Of a stretch of 64,000 bases of DNA, positions 54,844-64,000 are shown one piece after another. Source of the DNA: Streptomyces celluloflavus (GTDB lineage Bacteria > Actinomycetota > Actinomycetes > Streptomycetales > Streptomycetaceae); the NCBI GenBank assembly GCA_000720995.1, contig JOEL01000012.1, positions 280,927-344,926 on the forward strand, given 5' to 3'. Made by a program: the position numbers and the translations under genes. Under the pieces are notes generated by a model. The model did no database searches, had not been told where the DNA came from, and saw only the letters and a program-made list of their open reading frames with translations. The first letter of the stretch is position 1, and each line of letters opens with the position of its first letter.

Positions 54844-55277
54844 GCCGATCGCCGCCTTCGTTCGAGGAGTGCGCGGGTGGCCGCCATCGCGGCCCAGACG
54901 GCGGTCAGCGCGGCGAGCACCGTGGCGCCGAGACAGGCCATGCCCAGGGCCGCCCGCCGGGCGGCCACCAGCCGCTGGATGTCCACCACGTACGTCGAGA
55001 AGGTGGTGAAACCGCCCAGGATGCCGGTGCCGAGGAACGGGCGGACCAGCCGGTGGGGCGACCACACCTCGGTGATCAGCACCATCAGGACGCCCATCAG
55101 CGCGCAGCCGACGGCGTTGACGCCCAGGGTCGTCCAGGGGAAGGTGCCGCCGGGTGTGGGCCAGATCAGCGAGGCGCCGTAGCGGGCCGAGGCGCCGAGG
55201 GCGCCGCCCACCGCGACCGCGCCGATCACCGGCCACTGCCCGCGCCAGGGCGGCTGCCCGCCCGATTCCTTGCTCAT
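54840..55277 (-). CDS. crcB: CrcB/Fluc fluoride channel subunit (first copy)
   Basis: 145 residues, four membrane helices. [28 protein letters not shown] and [15 protein letters not shown] show the conserved Arg, Asn and the Thr/Phe signature. The ATG at 55277 is chosen; longer frames start with an Arg-rich segment. First gene of the operon. I looked for a fluoride riboswitch upstream (55278-55440) and saw none that fits. Confidence 0.92.
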   Translation of the reverse strand: MSKESGGQPPWRGQWPVIGAVAVGGALGASARYGASLIWPTPGGTFPWTTLGVNAVGCALMGVLMVLITEVWSPHRLVRPFLGTGILGGFTTFSTYVVDIQRLVAARRAALGMACLGATVLAALTAVWAAMAATRALLERRRRSA

Positions 55278-55435
55278 ACGTCTCCCACTCGCCGCCGCGT
55301 CGCGTTCCGGTGCAAGCAGGGACCGTTGGCGGCGGATGCGCCGCGGTTCGGGTACGGCGGGCCCCACCGCCGCGCGGCGGTCACGGGGACCGCCGACGCC
55401 CTCAGGTTAACCCCGCTCATTTGACAGCGCTAAAC

Positions 55436-55450
55436 ATGGGATGTTCCCAT
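55436..55450 (+). promoter_or_regulatory. Palindrome with a TTGACA box upstream of the GntR gene
   Basis: ATGGGA-tgt-TCCCAT lies ten bases after TTGACA (55421-55426) and about 100 bases before the GntR start. Placement over the presumed -10 region suits autorepression. Confidence 0.5.
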
Positions 55451-55551
55451 CACCGGTGGAATATCCATGGTGAGGAATACCTGTGCGGATGGCATGCCCA
55501 TGCGCCGGGGGACGTCATGGACGTGGCCGACGAGAAGGAGGACGGCGCCCG

Positions 55552-56346
55552 ATGCCGCTGCGCAGCACCGCCCGTACGAGCTTGGTGGACCTGGTCATCG
55601 AGCAACTGGAACGGCTGATCGCCGAGGGCGAGTGGGAGGTCGGGACGAAGATCCCCGCGGAACCGGTGCTGGTGGAGCAGCTCGACGTCGGCCGCAACAC
55701 CGTCCGGGAGGCGGTCCGCGCGCTGGTGCACACCGGGATGCTGGAGCCGCGGCAGGGCGACGGGACCTACGTCCGCGCCCGCAGCGACTTCGGCGCGGCC
55801 GTGCAGCGGCGGCTGCGGCGGGCCGAGAACCTGGAGGCGTACGAGGTACGCGCCAGCCTGGAGCGGGACGCCGCGCGCTACGCCGCCGAACGCCGCACCG
55901 ACGCGGACCTCGCCGCGCTGCGCGGGGCGCTGGCCGAGCGCGGCCGGGCCTGGGACAGCGGCGATGTGGCCGCCTTCATCGACGCGGACATGCACTTCCA
56001 CCGCACGGTCGCCGCCGCGGCGCACAACAGCGTGCTGGCCGAGCTGTACGAGCATCTCGGCGACGCGCTGCACGCGACGCTGCAGGCGGTGGTGCGTACG
56101 CCGCTGCCCGACGCGGTACGCCATCAGCTCCACGCGCACACCGCCATCGTCGACGCCATCGAGGCGCGGGACGCCGACGCCGCCGAGCGGGCGGCGCTCG
56201 CACACCTCACCGAGGCCATGGACGCATTGCGCGAACCGGGCCCCGACGACGGCGCCGGAGCCGGGCGCACCCCGGCGGCGGCCACGACGGACACCATCAC
56301 GGACATCCCGGCGGACAGCTCGGGCGGAGAGGGCGACCATGCCTGA
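55552..56346 (+). CDS. GntR/FadR-type regulator with FCD domain
   Basis: 264 residues. Winged helix (KIPAEPVLVEQLDVGRNTVR, then EAVRALVHTGMLEPRQGDGT) and an FCD ligand domain with conserved metal-site residues (DADMHFHRTVAAAAHN, HLTEAMDAL). ATG 55552 has AAGGAGG about ten bases upstream. The stop overlaps the MFS start by eight bases, so the regulator probably governs this transporter. Confidence 0.9.
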   Translation: MPLRSTARTSLVDLVIEQLERLIAEGEWEVGTKIPAEPVLVEQLDVGRNTVREAVRALVHTGMLEPRQGDGTYVRARSDFGAAVQRRLRRAENLEAYEVRASLERDAARYAAERRTDADLAALRGALAERGRAWDSGDVAAFIDADMHFHRTVAAAAHNSVLAELYEHLGDALHATLQAVVRTPLPDAVRHQLHAHTAIVDAIEARDADAAERAALAHLTEAMDALREPGPDDGAGAGRTPAAATTDTITDIPADSSGGEGDHA

Positions 56347-57622
56347 CGAAGGACCGATACCGACCGGTGGCCCCACCGCCACCGTCTCCCCCGCCGCCCC
56401 GGCACCGGCCGGACCCGCGCCCACCGCCGCCCCGTCCGGCATCACCGGACGGCAGGCGCTCTACCTCGGCGTCGGCGTCATCCTGCTGGCGCTGAACCTG
56501 CGGCCCGCCCTGGTCGCCGTCTCCCCGCTGGCCGGCACCATCCGCGCCGACAGCGGGATGTCGGCCGCCGCCACCAGCCTGCTCACGGCGCTGCCGCTGC
56601 TCTGCTTCGGCCTGCTGGCGCCCCTCGCGCCCCGGCTGGGGCGGCGGCTGGGCATGGAGCGGTCGCTGCTCGCCACGATGGCGCTGATCTGCGTGGGCAC
56701 CGCGCTGCGGCTGCTGGACTCGGTGGTGGCGCTGTTCGCCGGGACGATCGTGATCGGCGCCGGTATCGCCGTCGCCAATGTGCTGCTGCCCGGCCTGATC
56801 AAGCGGGACTTCCCGGCCCGCGCCGGGCTGATGACCGGTCTGTACTCCATGTCGCTGTTCGGCGGCGCCGCGCTCGCGGCCGGTATCACCGTGCCCGTCC
56901 AGCAGGCGACCGGGATGAGCTGGCAGGCGACGCTCGCCTGCTGGGGCGCGCTGGCGGTGGTCGCGCTGGTCTGCTGGCTGCCGCAGACCCGTGCCCGTAC
57001 CCGGGTATCGGCGGACGCGGCCCGGCAGGCGGCGCACCCCGTACGCGGGCTGTGGCGCTCCCCGCTGGCCTGGCAGGTCACCGGCTTCATGGGCCTCCAG
57101 TCGCTGAGCTACTACGCGGCCGCCGCCTGGCTGCCGACGATGCTCAAGGACGCCGGGATGAGCGCGGGCGACGCCGGCTGGATGCTCTCCTTCTCGTCCC
57201 TGCTGGGTATCGCGGGCTCCTTCCTGGCCCCCGTCGTCGTCGGCCGGCGGCTGCGCGCCGGGACGCTGGTCACCCTCGGCGCGGTGCTGTGCGCGGCGGG
57301 CTTCGCGGGGATGCTGGTGGCGCCGGTCGGCGGCGCCTATGTGTGGATGACGCTGCTCGGCCTCGGCCAGGGCGCGGCGATCAGCCTGGCGCTGCTGTTC
57401 ATCGTCCAGCGCGCGCCGGACACCCGGCACACCGCCCAGCTCTCCAGCATGGCCCAGTGCTTCGGCTACATCCTCGCGGCCACCGGCCCGGCCGTCCTGG
57501 GCGCCGTCCACGACGCCTCCGGCAGCTGGACGGTCCCGCTCGTCGTCCTGCTGGTGCTGCTGGTGCCGCAGATCGCGGTGGGCTGGGGCGCAGCGCGGCC
57601 CCGGCACGTGTCCGGACGGTAG
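56339..57622 (+). CDS. CynX/NimT-type MFS transporter
   Basis: 427 residues, twelve membrane helices after a Pro/Ala-rich head. LNLRPALVAVSPLAGTIRAD is the family signature of CynX/NimT proteins (cyanate, nitroimidazole-type or nucleobase transporters). RRLGMERSLL is the loop 2-3 motif. It is coupled to the upstream GntR gene. Substrate not predictable; GntR-FCD regulators usually sense organic acids. Confidence 0.88.
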   Translation: MPDEGPIPTGGPTATVSPAAPAPAGPAPTAAPSGITGRQALYLGVGVILLALNLRPALVAVSPLAGTIRADSGMSAAATSLLTALPLLCFGLLAPLAPRLGRRLGMERSLLATMALICVGTALRLLDSVVALFAGTIVIGAGIAVANVLLPGLIKRDFPARAGLMTGLYSMSLFGGAALAAGITVPVQQATGMSWQATLACWGALAVVALVCWLPQTRARTRVSADAARQAAHPVRGLWRSPLAWQVTGFMGLQSLSYYAAAAWLPTMLKDAGMSAGDAGWMLSFSSLLGIAGSFLAPVVVGRRLRAGTLVTLGAVLCAAGFAGMLVAPVGGAYVWMTLLGLGQGAAISLALLFIVQRAPDTRHTAQLSSMAQCFGYILAATGPAVLGAVHDASGSWTVPLVVLLVLLVPQIAVGWGAARPRHVSGR

Positions 57623-57676
57623 GCGGGGCGGCCCGGCGGGCGGTGCGGCCGGACGCCCGGCACACCCCTGCCGGTC

Positions 57677-58768
57677 CTACAGCCAGCCGTTCCGTTTGAA
57701 GCCGCGGTGGATCAGCCCGCACACGGCGAGGGTCACGGCCACCACCAGCGGATAGCCGAACGTCCAGTCCTTCTCCGGCATGTAGGTGAAGTTCATGCCG
57801 TAGATGCCGCAGACCATGGTCGGTACGGCCAGGATCGCGACCCAGGAACTGATCCGGCGCATGCCCTCGTTCTGGGCGACGGTGACCTGGGCGAGATGCG
57901 CCTGGAGTATCGAGTTCAGCAGTTCGTCGAAGGCCGTGATCTGTTCGGTGACCCGGTCGAGGTGGTCGGCGACGTCCCTGAAGTACGTCGTCAGCCGCGG
58001 GTCGACATGGTCCATCGGCTCACCGGCCAGCGCCTGCACCGGCCGGACCAGCGGAGCCGCCGCCCGCTTGAGGGCGAGGAGTTCGCGCTTGAGCTGGTAG
58101 ATCCGGCCGGCCCCGCGGCTGCCCCGGACGGAGAAGACCTCGCTCTCGACGTCGTCGATGTCGTCCTGGACGGCGGCCGTCACGTCCAGGTAGTCGTCCA
58201 CGACCAGGTCCGCGACGGCGTGCAGCACGGCGGACGGGCCGAGCGCCAGCTGCTCGGGCACGCTCTCCAGTTGCTCGCGGAGCGGGCCCAGCGAGCCGTG
58301 CCCGCCGTGCCGCACGGTGATCACGAAGTCGGTGCCCGTGAAGAGCATGATCTCGCCGGTCTCCACCACTTCGCTGATATCCGTCAGCCGGTCGTGCCCG
58401 ACATGGCGGACGGTCTTGAAGACGGTGAACAGCGAGTCGTCGTAATGCTCCAGCTTGGGCCGCTGGTGGGCGTGGACCGCGTCCTCCACGGCGAGCGGGT
58501 GCAGCCCGAACAGCTCGACGATGCCGGCGAATTCCCGCTCGGACGGCTCGTGCAGCCCGATCCACACGAAACCGTTCCCGCCCTCCCGGACCTGGCGGAT
58601 CGCCACGTCGGCCGGGTGGTCGCCGGGCTGCCGTACCCCGTCGGCGTACACCGCGCAGTTGACGACGGCGGTGCCGAGCGGTGAGCGCGCGGGGTGGCTG
58701 AGGTCGACCCCGCGGGTGCGCGGCTGCGGCAGCCGGACGGCTCTGCGGAGGTTGCTGATCATCGACAC
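57677..58768 (-). CDS. corA: CorA-family magnesium/cobalt channel
   Basis: 363 residues. A long cytoplasmic domain is followed by two C-terminal membrane helices and the selectivity motif YGMNF in CGIYGMNFTYMPEKDW. GTG 58768 gives the usual MSMISNLRR-like start; ATG 58762 is an alternative. It takes up Mg2+ (or Co2+/Ni2+) as a pentamer. Single gene, convergent with the MFS gene; no M-box was seen upstream. Confidence 0.93.
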   Translation of the reverse strand: MSMISNLRRAVRLPQPRTRGVDLSHPARSPLGTAVVNCAVYADGVRQPGDHPADVAIRQVREGGNGFVWIGLHEPSEREFAGIVELFGLHPLAVEDAVHAHQRPKLEHYDDSLFTVFKTVRHVGHDRLTDISEVVETGEIMLFTGTDFVITVRHGGHGSLGPLREQLESVPEQLALGPSAVLHAVADLVVDDYLDVTAAVQDDIDDVESEVFSVRGSRGAGRIYQLKRELLALKRAAAPLVRPVQALAGEPMDHVDPRLTTYFRDVADHLDRVTEQITAFDELLNSILQAHLAQVTVAQNEGMRRISSWVAILAVPTMVCGIYGMNFTYMPEKDWTFGYPLVVAVTLAVCGLIHRGFKRNGWL

Positions 58769-58892
58769 CGGGCCAGTATCGCGCGCGGGGGCGGGGCAGG
58801 GGTATGCGCCGGACCCGGCTTTCAGGGCGGGCGGGACGGGTCCGGGCGGGACGTGCCCAGTGGCACGCCCCGCCCGGACCACGGGCCGGCCC

Positions 58893-60440
58893 TCAGACCA
58901 GCGCCGGCTGCTCCCGCCCGGTCTCCGTCCCGGCCTCGGTCCCGGTCTCCGCCGCGGCCCGGCCGTCCGCCGCCGGCGCCGCCGCGCCCCGCGTCCGTGC
59001 CCGCCGCGGCAGCAGGAACAGCAGCCCGAAGACGAGGACCAGACCGCCCGCCACCCACCACAGGGCGTTCGTGGTGGCGGCGACGAACGGGGCACCCGGG
59101 GCGGCCCCGGCGCCGTCCGGATCGCCGACGGCTCCGAAGAAGGCCACCGACGACAGACCGAGCCCCAGCGCCATGCCCAGCTGGCCGGTGGTGTTGAAGA
59201 TCCCGGAGGCCGAACCGGAGTGCTCGGCCGGCACCTCGGAGAGCACCGAATCGGTGATCGGGGCGACGATCAGGCCCATCCCGACGCCCATCAGGACCAT
59301 CGCGGGCACCATCTGCCAGGACACCAGCGCGGTGCCGTAGTGCCCGGCCACGCCGATGTAGAGCAGTGCGCCCGAGAGCATGATCAGCGCACCGGCTTGC
59401 AGCACCCGCCGGCCGAAGCGCGGCACCAGCTTCTGTACGGACAGCCCGGCGGCGGCCGAGCAGGCGACCGAGAACGGCACCCCGGTCAGCCCCGCGTGCA
59501 GCGGACTCCAGCCCAGCCCGAGCTGCATATGGAGCGTCCAGATCAGGAAGAACAGGCCGTTGACGGCGCCGAAGGTCAGCTGGACACCGCTGCCCGCGGC
59601 GAACGTCCGTACCCGGAAGAGGGAGAGCTCCACCAGCGGCGAGCCGTCCTTGCGGGCCTTGGCGCGCTCGTAGCGGACGAACACCGCGAGGACGAGCGGG
59701 CTCGCGGCCATCGAGACGAAGCCCCACACCGGCCAGCCCGCCTCGCGCCCCTGGGTGAGCGGGTAGAGCACCATCAGCAGGCCGACGGTGGCCAGCGCCG
59801 TGCCGACGAGGTCGAGGCGGAGTGCCCCGGCCGCCCGGGACTCGGTGATGAAGCGGCGGCCGAGCAGGATGCCGGCGAGGCCGACCGGCAGGTTGATCAG
59901 GAATATCGGCCGCCAGGCGAGGCCGAAGAGGTCCCCCTCGGTGAGCAGGGCGCCGATGAGCGGACCGCAGACCGCGCCGAGGCCGATGACCGCGCCGAAC
60001 ATCCCGAAGACCTTGCCGCGTTCATGGGCCGGAAAGCTGACGTGGATGATCGCCAGCACCTGCGGGACCATCAGCGCCGCCATCGCGCCCTGCACGACCC
60101 GCGCGCCGATCAGCATTCCCGGGCTCGCGGCGAACCCGCACAGCGCGGAGGCGAGCGTGAAACCGCCCATGCCGAGCAGGAAGAGCTTCTTGCGGCCGAA
60201 GATGTCGCCGAGCCGGCCGCCGGTGATCAGGCCGATGGCGAAGGCGAGGGCGTAGGCCGCGGTGACCCATTGCAGCGCGGTGAAGGACGCGCCGGTGTCG
60301 CGCCGGATGCTCGGGATGGCGATGTTGACGATGGTCGCGTCGACCAGATCCATGAAGCTGGCGGTCAGGACGATGGCGAGCGCGATCCAGCGTCTGCGGT
60401 CGGCCGCCTCGGGTGGTGCGGACGGGGCGGTGGTGGTCAA
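58893..60440 (-). CDS. DHA2-type (14-helix) MFS drug exporter
   Basis: 515 residues. Motif A GGRLGDIFGRKKLFLLG, motif C-like GAVIGLGAVCGPLIGALL and D1 TASFMDLVDATIVNIAIP are those of EmrB/QacA proteins. TTG start with AGGAG six bases upstream. The Arg/Ala/Glu-rich tail is cytoplasmic. It is divergent from the WYL regulator, with a palindromic site between them, so drug- or metabolite-responsive control is likely. Confidence 0.93.
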   Translation of the reverse strand: MTTTAPSAPPEAADRRRWIALAIVLTASFMDLVDATIVNIAIPSIRRDTGASFTALQWVTAAYALAFAIGLITGGRLGDIFGRKKLFLLGMGGFTLASALCGFAASPGMLIGARVVQGAMAALMVPQVLAIIHVSFPAHERGKVFGMFGAVIGLGAVCGPLIGALLTEGDLFGLAWRPIFLINLPVGLAGILLGRRFITESRAAGALRLDLVGTALATVGLLMVLYPLTQGREAGWPVWGFVSMAASPLVLAVFVRYERAKARKDGSPLVELSLFRVRTFAAGSGVQLTFGAVNGLFFLIWTLHMQLGLGWSPLHAGLTGVPFSVACSAAAGLSVQKLVPRFGRRVLQAGALIMLSGALLYIGVAGHYGTALVSWQMVPAMVLMGVGMGLIVAPITDSVLSEVPAEHSGSASGIFNTTGQLGMALGLGLSSVAFFGAVGDPDGAGAAPGAPFVAATTNALWWVAGGLVLVFGLLFLLPRRARTRGAAAPAADGRAAAETGTEAGTETGREQPALV

Positions 60441-60610
60441 GGCGTTCTCCTGAGTAGCGGAAAGGCTGAGCGAAAGGGCTGCGCGGACGGCCGAACGGAC
60501 CGGCCGGAGGACCGGCTGCGGGCGGCGCCGAGGAGCGAGCCGCGGGTGAGCCGTGGCGGGCCGATGTCCGGCGCCACTGCCGCGACGACGTCTCGACACT
60601 AGGTCCCCTG

Positions 60611-60629
60611 TAGGACGGCTTCGGTCCTA
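60611..60629. promoter_or_regulatory. TAGGAC palindrome between exporter and WYL gene
   Basis: TAGGAC-N7-GTCCTA, with a further TAGGTCC half-site ten bases to the left. This divergent region is the likely operator for the WYL regulator. Confidence 0.55.
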
Positions 60630-60678
60630 TATCGAGGGGCATCATCGGTGCCATGAGTGAGACACATGGGTGGGACAC

Positions 60679-61821
60679 ATGAGTGAGACATCGGCACGCC
60701 TGCTGAATCTGCTGTCCCTGCTCCAGACCCCGCGCGAATGGCCGGGCCGCGAGCTGGCCGAGCGGCTGCGGGTCACCCCCCGGACGATCCGCCGCGACAT
60801 CGGGCGGCTGCGCGAACTGGGCTATCCGGTCCACGCGACGATGGGCGCGGACGGCGGCTACCGGCTGGCCGCGGGGACCGCCATGCCGCCGCTGCTGCTG
60901 GACGACGAGGAGGCGGTGGCCATCGCGGTCGGCCTGCGGTCGGCCGCCGGGCACGCCATCGAGGGCATCGAGGAGGCATCCGTACGGGCGCTCGCCAAAC
61001 TCGAACAGGTACTCCCCGCCCGTCTGCGCCGGCGGGTCGGCACGCTCGGCACGGCCACCGTCCCGATGCCGGCCGGCGACGACCCGACCGTCGACCCGGA
61101 GCATCTGACGGTGCTCGCCGCGGCGGTCACCAACCACGAGCGGGTGCGGTTCCGCTACCGGGCGGGCGCCGGCGCCCGCAGCGAGCGCCTGGTGGAACCG
61201 CACCGGCTGGTCGCGGCGGGGCGCCGCTGGTATCTCGTGGCATACGACAACGACCGCGAGGACTGGCGGATCTTCCGGGTGGACCGGCTGACCGAGCCGT
61301 TCCCCACCGGCGTCCGGACCCCGCCGCGCACGCTGCCCGCCGCCGACGCCGCCGCTTACGTCCGGGAGCGGATGCGCGGGTTGCACCCCTCCTACCGGGC
61401 GGTGGCGACGGTGTACGCACCGGCCGCGGCGGTCTCCGCCCGGCTGGGCGGCCCGGCGGCGGGCACGGTCGAGCCGGTCGACGCCGGGTCCTGCCGGGTG
61501 GTCAGCCAGCCCGACTCGCTGGAGCGGCTGGCCATCCGGCTGGCCCTGCTGGGCTGCGAGTTCACGGTCCACGAACCGCCGGAACTGGCCGCGTACCTGC
61601 GCGCGCTGGGCGGCCGGGCCACGCGCGCGGCGGAGCCGGACGCGGGGGACGCGAGGGATGCGGGGGATACACGGGATACGGAGGCGACGGGGGTCGCGGG
61701 GCCGGGCGTGCCAACGGGCGCCACCGCGGACACCGCCCCGGAGACGGTCCCGAAGGCGGTCCCGCGGGCGGCTCCGCAGACGGCCCCCGGCGCGGCGGAC
61801 GAGGAAGCCGGTGCCGTGTGA
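60679..61821 (+). CDS. HTH/WYL-domain regulator
   Basis: 380 residues. DeoR-like HTH (ELAERLRVTPRTIRRDIGRL), a WYL domain with VEPHRLVAAGRRWYLVAYDN, and a C-terminal WCX region up to about residue 315. The last ~65 residues are an Asp/Ala/Pro-rich tail with repeats (GDARDAGDTRD, PETVPKAVPRAAP). ATG 60679 is chosen; a near copy of the start region (ATGAGTGAGACA) 26 bases upstream is out of frame. Adjacent divergent exporter is the probable target. Confidence 0.9.
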   Translation: MSETSARLLNLLSLLQTPREWPGRELAERLRVTPRTIRRDIGRLRELGYPVHATMGADGGYRLAAGTAMPPLLLDDEEAVAIAVGLRSAAGHAIEGIEEASVRALAKLEQVLPARLRRRVGTLGTATVPMPAGDDPTVDPEHLTVLAAAVTNHERVRFRYRAGAGARSERLVEPHRLVAAGRRWYLVAYDNDREDWRIFRVDRLTEPFPTGVRTPPRTLPAADAAAYVRERMRGLHPSYRAVATVYAPAAAVSARLGGPAAGTVEPVDAGSCRVVSQPDSLERLAIRLALLGCEFTVHEPPELAAYLRALGGRATRAAEPDAGDARDAGDTRDTEATGVAGPGVPTGATADTAPETVPKAVPRAAPQTAPGAADEEAGAV

Positions 61822-61837
61822 CGGACGCATGGCGGGA

Positions 61838-61854
61838 ATACCCCAGGGGGGTAT
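61838..61854 (+). promoter_or_regulatory. CsoR-type copper operator
   Basis: ATACCCC-AG-GGGGGTAT agrees with the palindromic G/C-tract site of actinobacterial CsoR repressors. It lies 75 bases before the small membrane protein and the copper ATPase. No csoR or copZ gene is in the window. Confidence 0.8.
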
Positions 61855-61928
61855 ATGGTTCTCCGTGATGGATGACGGTGCCGCCGTCGTCCGACGGCAT
61901 ACGGGAATCCCGCGATGAGGAGTACGCC

Positions 61929-62153
61929 ATGACGGCCCTGACCACCCCGGTGAAGCTCGGCGGCTACGCACTGATCCTGCTCGTCGTCCTCGCCGGCGGC
62001 TTCGGCCTCGGCCGCGCGGTCGGCGGCGACGGCCGGGCCGGTCCGGCACCGCACTCCCGGCCCGCAGAGCACTCGCAGCACTCTCAGCACTCGCAACCCG
62101 TACTGCCCGTGCAGCCCGTCCGGCACTCCCAGCCCACCGAGGAGCAGTCATGA
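61929..62153 (+). CDS. Small His-rich membrane peptide ahead of the copper ATPase
   Basis: 74 residues. One membrane helix ([20 protein letters not shown], about 10-29), then a periplasm-side tail with [10 protein letters not shown] and a later RHSQ, giving several His for metal binding. GAGGAG precedes ATG 61929. It overlaps the ATPase by four bases (ATGA). Probably binds or hands over copper at the membrane. It does not resemble CopZ. Confidence 0.75.
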   Translation: MTALTTPVKLGGYALILLVVLAGGFGLGRAVGGDGRAGPAPHSRPAEHSQHSQHSQPVLPVQPVRHSQPTEEQS

Positions 62154-64000
62154 CCACCGCGACCGACGCGCACCGCGTCGAGCTGGAGATCGGCGGGATG
62201 ACCTGCGCCTCGTGCGCGGCCCGCATCGAGAAGAAGCTCAACCGCATGGAGGGCGTCACCGCCACCGTCAACTACGCCACCGAGAAGGCCGAGGTGGCGG
62301 TCGCGGAGGGCAGCGGGATCGAGGCCGCGGACCTCATCGCCACCGTCGAGAAGACCGGATACAGCGCCGCGGTCCCGGCGCCGCCGGCCGCCCGCGACGA
62401 CGAGGGCACGGCCGGCGCGGACCGGGACGCCGACGCGCTCGCCCCGCTGCGCCAGCGCCTGCTCACCGCCCTGGTCCTCTCCGTACCGGTGATCCTGATG
62501 GCGATGGTCCCGGCCCTGCAGTTCACCAACTGGCAGTGGCTGTCGTTGACCCTGGCCGCCCCGGTGGTGGTGTACGGCGCCTGGCCGTTCCACAAGGCCG
62601 CCTGGACGAACCTGCGGCACGGCGCCGCCACGATGGACACGCTGATCTCGATGGGCACCCTGGCGGCGTTCGGCTGGTCGCTGTGGGCGCTGTTCTTCGG
62701 CACCGCGGGCATGCCCGGTATGACGCACCCCTTCGAGCTGACCATCGCGCGCACCGACGGCAGCGGCTCCATCTATCTGGAGGCGGCGGCCGGAGTCACC
62801 ACCTTCATCCTGGCCGGCCGCTACTTCGAGGCGCGCTCCAAGCGGAAGGCGGGCGCGGCGCTGCGGGCGCTGCTCGAACTGGGCGCCAGGGACGTCGCCG
62901 TACTGCGCGACGGCCGCGAAGTCCGCATCCCCACCGCGGAGCTGAACGTCGGCGACCGGTTCGTCGTACGCCCCGGCGAGAAGATCGCCACCGACGGACG
63001 GGTCGTGGAGGGGTCCTCCGCGGTGGACGCGTCGATGCTCACCGGCGAGTCCGTCCCGGTCGAGGTCGCCCCCGGCGACACCGTCACCGGCGCCACCGTC
63101 AACGCGGGCGGCCGGCTGGTCGTCGAGGCCACCCGGGTCGGCGCGGACACCCAGCTCTCCCGGATGGCGCGGCTCGTCGAGGACGCGCAGAACGGCAAGG
63201 CCGCGGCGCAGCGGCTCGCGGACCGGATCTCCGCGGTCTTCGTACCGGTCGTCATCGCGCTCGCCGTCGGCACCCTCGGCTACTGGCTCGGCACCGGCGA
63301 GGGCGCGGTGGCCGCCTTCACCGCCGCGGTCGCGGTCCTGATCATCGCCTGCCCCTGCGCCCTGGGCCTCGCGACGCCGACCGCGCTGATGGTCGGTACG
63401 GGCCGCGGCGCCCAGCTCGGCATCCTGCTCAAGGGGCCGGAGGTGCTGGAGCCGACCCGGCGGGTGGACACCATCGTCCTGGACAAGACCGGCACGGTGA
63501 CCACCGGTGTGATGACGCTGACCGGCGTCCACCTCGCCGACGGGGTGACCCGGAGGGAGGCGCTGCGGCTGGCCGGGGCCCTGGAGCACTCCTCCGAGCA
63601 CCCGATCGCCCGTGCCATCGCCTCGGCGGCGGAGGCCGCCGAACCGTCCGGCGCGCTGCCGGTGCCCGAGGACTTCGCGAACGTACCGGGCCTCGGCGTC
63701 CAGGGCATCGTCGACGGTCACGCGGTGCTGGTCGGCCGCGAGCGGCTGCTGAACGACTGGAGCCAGCAGCTGACGCCCGAGCTGGCCGCCGCCAAGTCCG
63801 CGGCGGAGGCGGCGGGCCGGACCGCCGTCGCCGTCGGCTGGGACGGCGCGGCGCGCGCGGTACTGGTCGTCTCCGACGCGGTGAAGCCCACCAGCGCCGA
63901 GGCCGTCCGACGGCTCCGCGCCCTCGGACTCACCCCCGTCCTGCTCACCGGCGACAACGAAGCCGTGGCCCGCGCCGTCGCCACCGAAGTCGGCATCGAC
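62150..64000 (+). CDS. copA: Copper-translocating P1B-type ATPase (3' end outside window)
   Basis: 617 codons are visible. An amino heavy-metal-binding domain with [13 protein letters not shown] is followed by membrane helices and the actuator TGES loop ([11 protein letters not shown]). The copper-selective CPC motif is in [14 protein letters not shown], the phosphorylation motif in [10 protein letters not shown], the HP motif in [11 protein letters not shown], and TGDN near the window end. It exports Cu(I) using ATP. Controlled by the CsoR-type box. The end of the hinge domain and last helices lie beyond the window. Confidence 0.95.
   Translation, partial: MTTATDAHRVELEIGGMTCASCAARIEKKLNRMEGVTATVNYATEKAEVAVAEGSGIEAADLIATVEKTGYSAAVPAPPAARDDEGTAGADRDADALAPLRQRLLTALVLSVPVILMAMVPALQFTNWQWLSLTLAAPVVVYGAWPFHKAAWTNLRHGAATMDTLISMGTLAAFGWSLWALFFGTAGMPGMTHPFELTIARTDGSGSIYLEAAAGVTTFILAGRYFEARSKRKAGAALRALLELGARDVAVLRDGREVRIPTAELNVGDRFVVRPGEKIATDGRVVEGSSAVDASMLTGESVPVEVAPGDTVTGATVNAGGRLVVEATRVGADTQLSRMARLVEDAQNGKAAAQRLADRISAVFVPVVIALAVGTLGYWLGTGEGAVAAFTAAVAVLIIACPCALGLATPTALMVGTGRGAQLGILLKGPEVLEPTRRVDTIVLDKTGTVTTGVMTLTGVHLADGVTRREALRLAGALEHSSEHPIARAIASAAEAAEPSGALPVPEDFANVPGLGVQGIVDGHAVLVGRERLLNDWSQQLTPELAAAKSAAEAAGRTAVAVGWDGAARAVLVVSDAVKPTSAEAVRRLRALGLTPVLLTGDNEAVARAVATEVGID

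Noticed and set aside
55278-55440. Possible fluoride riboswitch before the crcB operon
   Set aside because: GGTGATGG is present on the minus strand but the pairing pattern of the crcB motif could not be built.

Overview
The window is chromosomal DNA of a Streptomyces-type actinomycete. Base composition is very high in GC, GTG and TTG starts are frequent, and the core genes are those of streptomycetes: the fused 2-oxoglutarate dehydrogenase Kgd, the nickel superoxide dismutase pair sodN/sodX, snapalysin, DUF6104, a PadR/DUF4097 pair and a CGNR regulator. No species call is made. There is no rRNA and no CRISPR array; one tRNA-like gene lies inside a mobile element.

Region 1 (1-7.7 kb) is core: a rhomboid-like membrane protein cut by the window edge, a spermidine-synthase-fold protein, a two-component system and kgd. 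Region 2 (7.7-20.1 kb, minus strand) is one large accessory locus. It joins a FxsB-type radical SAM peptide-modification module (divergent precursor, FxsB, and a TIR/NB-ARC/TPR protein) to a ternary conflict-type module (vWA protein, MoxR ATPase, trypsin-VMAP-like protein and its trypsin-associated partner). Several genes overlap by 1-4 bases, so the two halves may work together. Region 3 (20.1-33.7 kb) returns to chromosomal genes: DUF4097/PadR, a Clp-N/HTH pair with two clear operators, ABM monooxygenase plus cupin, a TetR regulator with an N-terminal zinc-finger-like segment, HutD, a dehydrogenase, malic enzyme and an amino-acid ABC transporter.

Region 4 (34,161-43,221) is a 9.06-kb integrative element inserted in a class I methyltransferase gene. 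The 6-base core GGTCAG lies at both ends, and removing the element restores an in-frame 253-codon gene. It encodes a large serine integrase, two HNH proteins (one frameshifted), a terminase small subunit, a major capsid protein, an XRE regulator, a tRNA-like gene with anticodon UAG, and a repeat array of AT-rich cores flanked by TGACGG iterons. Large terminase, portal, protease, tail genes and a replication protein are all missing, so it looks like a capsid-bearing satellite or a strongly reduced prophage.

Region 5 (43.2-51 kb) holds the CGNR regulator, sodX/sodN, and a second apparent radical SAM peptide locus: NUDIX, XRE-TPR regulator, histidine-kinase-type ATPase, SPASM radical SAM enzyme, a 45-residue precursor candidate, an APH-like kinase and a second NUDIX protein. 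A 9-base-arm palindrome sits in the divergent promoter. Region 6 (51-64 kb) has a LysR/snapalysin pair, a GNAT protein, a crcB-DUF190-crcB operon, a GntR/MFS pair, CorA, a DHA2 exporter divergent from a WYL regulator, and a copper-type operon with a CsoR-like box, a His-rich membrane peptide and a copper P-type ATPase that runs off the end.
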